Made by a program: the position numbers and the translations under genes. Below the pieces are notes generated by a model. The model did no database searches and was not told where the DNA came from. It saw only the letters and a list, made by a program, of their open reading frames with translations. This document shows positions 59,638 to 64,000 of a stretch of 64,000 nt of DNA, piece after piece. Origin of the DNA: Botryosphaeria dothidea (taxonomy: Eukaryota > Ascomycota > Dothideomycetes > Botryosphaeriales > Botryosphaeriaceae). Location: assembly GCA_011503125.2 (NCBI GenBank), contig WWBZ02000040.1, positions 2,108,001 through 2,172,000 of the forward strand. The letters are read 5' to 3'. How positions within the stretch are numbered: the stretch's first letter is position 1; each line of letters starts with the position of its first letter.

Positions 59638-61032
59638 ATGGCTTCCGACGAGCAGAAAAAGCCCAAGGTGAATCAAAAATCTACCATTCCCGCACCTCGA
59701 CATCAGCACACATCATTCCAACCAGGATTATTTCCAAAACATGTGTCTTATTGCTAAACAACAATTTCTCAGCCTAGTGCCCTGCGCTCCATCATCGCGG
59801 GCAGCACCGCCGGCGCCGTCGAAATCGCCATCACCTATCCCGCCGAGTTCGCAAAGACGCGCACGCAACTGAACCGCCGGCTCGCGGAGGGCAAGAAGCT
59901 TCCCTGGCCGCCATTCGGCCCGCAGTGGTACGCCGGCTGCACGACGCTCATCATCGGCAACTCGCTCAAGGCCGGCATCCGCTTCGTCGCCTTCGACACA
60001 TACAAGAACCTGCTCGCCGACGCCGATGGCAAGGTCTCGGGCCCCGCGAACGTCATTGCTGGGTTTGGTGCTGGTGTGACGGAGAGCGCGCTGGCTGTCA
60101 CGCCGTTCGAGAGTATCAAGACGCAAATGTGAGTGGGGCATTTAATTCTAGCGTGGAGCCGTATGAAAATATGCTGTTCTGATGTTGGATGACGTCCGGA
60201 GAAAGAGCATGCTAGAAGAAAGAGGCACATTCGGAGAACCAACAGCCTCCATTATGACCGTTCTCCGATCATAAGCGATTCTCCAAGTCACTTTCATCCC
60301 GTGTGGGAGGGCATCACCGTTCTGAAGAGCTCAACCTCCTCTCCGCTCTACCAAACACTCAATCTCCTCCCCTCTTGGCAATTCCCTCTAACTTTCTCTA
60401 CCCACAGCATCGACGACCGCAAGACCGGCAAGCCGCGCATGCGCGGCTTCCTGCACGGCAGTGCCATCATCGCGCGCGAAAAGGGCATCCGCGGCTTTTT
60501 CCAAGGCTTCGTGCCGACGACGGCGCGGCAGGCGGCCAACTCGGCGACGCGCTTCGGCGCGTATACGACGCTCAAGCAGGCGGCGCAGTCGTACGTGGCG
60601 CCCGGCGAGAAGCTGGGCACCGTCAGCACCTTCGGCATCGGCGCCCTGGCCGGCATCATCACCGTCTACGTGACGATGCCGCTGGATACGATCAAGACTC
60701 GGTGAGTCAGAGTTGGAAAGGGAATTTTATTTTGTGGCGCTGATGATTTCTCGCAGAATGCAATCGATCGAAGCGCGGGCAGAGTACAAGAACAGCTTCG
60801 TCTGTGCTGCGCGTATATTCAAGGAGGAGGGTGTCTTGACCTTCTGGTCGGGTGCCGTGCCGCGCTTAGCGCGTCTGATTTTGAGCGGTGGTATTGTGTT
60901 CACCATGTAAGTGAACCCATTGACTGGAAGGCTCTTTGTGTGAAGGCATCCAAGAAAGCTGACAAAATACCCAGGTATGAGAAGAGTATGGAAGCGATGG
61001 ACAGGCTTGATCCAGACAGGAAGTACATCTAA
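59638..61032 (+). CDS. CTP1: Mitochondrial citrate/tricarboxylate carrier
   Basis: Five exons (59638-59667, 59773-60128, 60408-60701, 60757-60906, 60975-61032) give 295 residues, normal for the mitochondrial carrier family. The three signature repeats are present: PAEFAKTR, PFESIKTQ and PLDTIKTR, each starting a two-helix module. RSIIAGSTAGAVEIAITYP and GFGAGVTESALAVTPFESIK match citrate carriers in particular. The inner-membrane protein exchanges citrate for malate or isocitrate and feeds cytosolic acetyl-CoA for lipid synthesis. Intron 2 is unusually long for this window (279 bp). Confidence 0.94.
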
Positions 61033-61533
61033 GTGGCATGTCTCCAGCATCAACACATAACATCACCAGTGAGATAAATTCTGCAAGGGAACCTATCTCG
61101 CGCAATTCACCTGGACCGTAGGAGGTGGATTGGGATGCAGAGCAAGAAGAGAGGAGTCAGATTGAAAACGGTTTCAATTTGACCTAAGTCGCATCGCCAC
61201 AGCAATCGCTTTTATTCGGAGCGACGTTCGACGGAAGGGGGACTCATGGCGGCGTGATTCAGAGAAGCGTGAGAGCTATAGGAAAGTTAAATACCCCAAC
61301 AAGAGATGGAGACGAGCTTGCTACCCGGGAAAGACGAACGCATGCACACATCTCGATAGGTAGAGGAAAAGAGGTATTGCAAAAGGGAGAAAATACAAAA
61401 GAAATTTAATTGTTCATACATGGGACTCATCAACAACATAGGAAGGAAAAAGAAGTCCCCGTCTTCTCCTAGGATCCCACATGATCACCCATGCCCTCAC
61501 CACAAAGGTACTGAACTATAATTCACAGAATAA
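61033..61533. other. Convergent intergenic region, CTP1/transcription factor
   Basis: About 500 bp between two 3' ends, with an A-rich stretch (61.37-61.45 kb on the plus strand). No gene is seen. Confidence 0.5.
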
Positions 61534-64000
61534 TCACTGTGGCCGTGGTTGTGAGGTACCAACGTGTCCCCACGGTAGTCCTCCCAAGGAGGGAGCATGC
61601 CCAGGACCTGTCGTCGGGATGCGCCCTGTTTGGTCGTTGACCGGCGGATAGCTGAAATCTGGAATGTACATGTCGGCAGGGTTGCCGTTAGGCAGCTGCT
61701 GCGGGAAGAGCCTGTCCCATTCGTTCTGTAGATGGTGTGATTAATTGGTTGGATTTGCTTACAAATATGCAGTAACTTACCCAGTCGATCTCCAGCATAG
61801 CCTCGTCGCCAGGACTTCCACCAACCCCGCCGGATCCCATGCTGCCTGAGTCTCCCGGGCTCATATTGAACACATTCGGCATGCCATAAGGGCCTGGCGC
61901 GCCCATTGGATTTGAAGCGTGGCTGTAGGCTTGGTGTCGGGCTGAGTCGTCGGCAGAACTGGTGTCATATCTGGCCGGAGGGGTCGTCGCGTCCTGACGG
62001 GGATGCTGTGCGTGTTGGATGTTTGGACTGACGTGTGCGCTATTCTGAGCAGACCCGGCGTGTGTGCTACCAGGCATGCTTTGACTTCCCATGTGACCAT
62101 ATTGTACTCCAGGCGTATTGGCAGCACTCGCAGACGGGTCGCTCGTGGAAGGGCTGCCCGTGCGTGCTCGCGCACTTTTAGCCATAGTGGGATACCAGAA
62201 TCGTGCAGCGTGGTTGATGGCCGTGGTGTATGGGCGTGGACCCATTGGCTGTTCCATGTCCGTTGGTGCGCGCATGCGTCGTATGCTCTGGTAAACAAGC
62301 GTACGGTCTCTGATGCCGCTGATAATGTATTTTGCTTTATCGATAATTGTCATTTCCGGAGGAAGCTCAAAGACATAGTCAAGACAGCGCCAAACACGTT
62401 CTTCATAGCTTGGATGAGGTTCTTTCGCGTAGACCTCTGCCATCAATAAGAGACCAGTATGCCATTGCTGATGAGCACCTAGTATTAGTCCGTTAGCTCA
62501 AGGCTATAAAATGACAGTGACGATGTGAAAGGGTGATTGGGTTTAAGAAAGAGCGACTGCGCGAGAATTGAACTAGGAAAAGATAAGGATACATACCACC
62601 ATACCACACCCACGGCTTCAAACTCGGGTGGGTGTCTAGGGCAATCGCATTTTCGATTAGTAACGTTGCTGAATTCAACATTTGCGTTCTCAGGCGATCC
62701 GGCATGACTCGATGCATGTTGCTGGAATATCGATGCAAAACCATTAAGATAAGCCGTAAGCTTAAAATGTTGTACACCAATTGCCACATATGATGAAGTG
62801 GGTTCTTGACATCAAGCATTGGGCCATATCGCTTCTCCATGGCGCTGCGGAAATTTTGAATCTTTGCAAGGACGGACGTGAGGGAAGTCTGCTTCTTCTC
62901 GATCCGTGGCCGCTCGAACCAGACCAAACGAGCCATTTCAGTGCATTCGAATCGCATTCGTACAATCGTCATATCGGTGAAGTGGTCTGCGTCTTTCGTT
63001 GGTGGGTTGTTGGATTCGAAATCGGCATCGTCCGCGTTAAGAGGGAATTTCGTATCAAAATCGTCTTCGCGAATTTGCGGGCGAGGTCCACTTGCTTCAC
63101 AAACACGTATGTCCAGGAAACAAAGCTGGTACCATACAAGCCGGCGCACGTGCGTTTCGACGGCAGGGATACCAAAACGTGCGCCATCACGGTGCAGACC
63201 CATACATTCTGCTAGCCGAATAGCCATAGCAGTCAGCGCAGAATGGGCTCGTGAGACTTCGGTACGGCAGAGCGGGATCTGAAATTATTAGAATTGTAGG
63301 AGTGTGAAGAACAAGATTTACAAACCAGATACATGACGAACGCTTGCAAAGTCTCAAGCTTTGTTGTTCTAACAACATTCGCTCTAGATAATGCAGCCTC
63401 TGTGCCTTCCTTGAAATTATCCACAAGTTCGGACTTTGTAGTGCCATACTCAGTAGTCACTGTATCCTCAGAAAGGCTCACAGAGGCCGAGAGCATAGCA
63501 GCAAGAACAAGGGCCTGCAAAGATGGACGAGGTTCTAGGCCGTTGGAGATGTCCCTCCAGAAAGTTGCATATTGTCGTTCAAACGACGGCCGATGGACAC
63601 AAGGGGCGACGGGATGCACAGCAAGCCAATACTGCTTCAGCAGCGTATCTGCCATTGATTTTGCGGGCAGCGACTGGAGCAGGCTGTTCTTTCGGCTAGT
63701 AGGAGCGAAGAAAAAGTTGGCAGAAGGTGCGAGATAGTCCGGACCCGGCATCAGGTAGGAGCTCGGATGAATCTGACGGGATGATGGATGCGGCTCGTCG
63801 GGATCTGGGAATAGCTCCGGAACTTCTTTTAAGGCCTCAGTAAGCTGCGGGGTGGTGATTAGCATTCGGCTATGTAGCCACAAGCGATTCGGTGGAGGTG
63901 AACTGACTTCTTGGGCAAGCTTCGGCCGTACGAATCCTCCAATGCGCTCTGTGATCCTCATCCGCCCGAATTGCACACCAAGGTCGACGAGGTTGTCATC
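61534..64000 (-). CDS. Fungal-specific transcription factor, 5' end outside the window
   Basis: Five exons are visible: >64000-63908, 63844-63326, 63278-62597, 62478-61781 and 61725-61534, all in one frame. The middle carries the fungal transcription factor homology region (Fungal_trans type): LLKQYWLAVHPVAPCVHRPSF, RLAECMGLHRDG and RRLVWYQLCFLDIRVCEASG. A DNA-binding Zn2Cys6 cluster would be expected further upstream, beyond 64000, and is not seen. The C-terminal 200 residues are Ser/Gly/Pro/His-rich, as in activation regions, and end VGTSQPRPQ. The target genes cannot be told from the sequence. The donor of the exon at 63908 (GTCAGT) is weak, so that join is less sure. Confidence 0.85.

Overview
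The window looks like nuclear DNA of a filamentous ascomycete (Pezizomycotina). Genes are split by many 48-110 bp GT-AG introns, and the content is typically fungal: DASH subunit Dam1, Slm1-type BAR-PH protein, AA9 lytic polysaccharide monooxygenase, GH17 cell-wall enzyme, NACHT-type NLRs, HET-domain remnant and RIP-like decay of a transposon. A Dothideomycete is my best guess, but that is inference. Exon joins given here were worked out by hand and checked for reading frame.

Region 1 (1-15 kb) is accessory and immune-like. A PNP-NACHT-ankyrin NLR (445-4370, minus) and a DUF7708-like-NACHT-C2H2 NLR (5503-10209, minus) lie in tandem. Each carries one frameshift. A dead, RIP-like Tc1/mariner element (8081-9423) sits exactly inside a 52-bp intron of the second NLR. 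Head-to-head with it is a SNF2/RING/helicase gene (10849-13962, plus), followed by a decayed ankyrin/ZZ-finger relic (13980-14760). From 14.8 to 18.7 kb no gene is recognisable; tRNA-end-like sequences are duplicated there.

Region 2 (18.7-49.8 kb) is core genome: YTP1-like membrane protein, DAM1, a Sec14/CRAL-TRIO protein with a mitochondrial-type leader, SDS23, AA9 LPMO, SLM1, HAUS1-like augmin subunit, protein-L-isoaspartate methyltransferase, a GH17 glucanase-like wall protein, a Ras-family GTPase with an unusual C-terminus, and a DUR3-type urea transporter with a GATA-motif cluster upstream.

Region 3 (50-64 kb) starts with a truncated HET-domain relic, then F-box/YccV protein, EXO1, TMA16, MAM33/p32, a citrate carrier CTP1 (divergent from MAM33) and a fungal transcription factor cut by the window edge.

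The most interesting material is the damaged NLR/SNF2 block at the left: two different NLR architectures and one relic beside a chromatin-remodeller-like gene, with a transposon caught in an intron.
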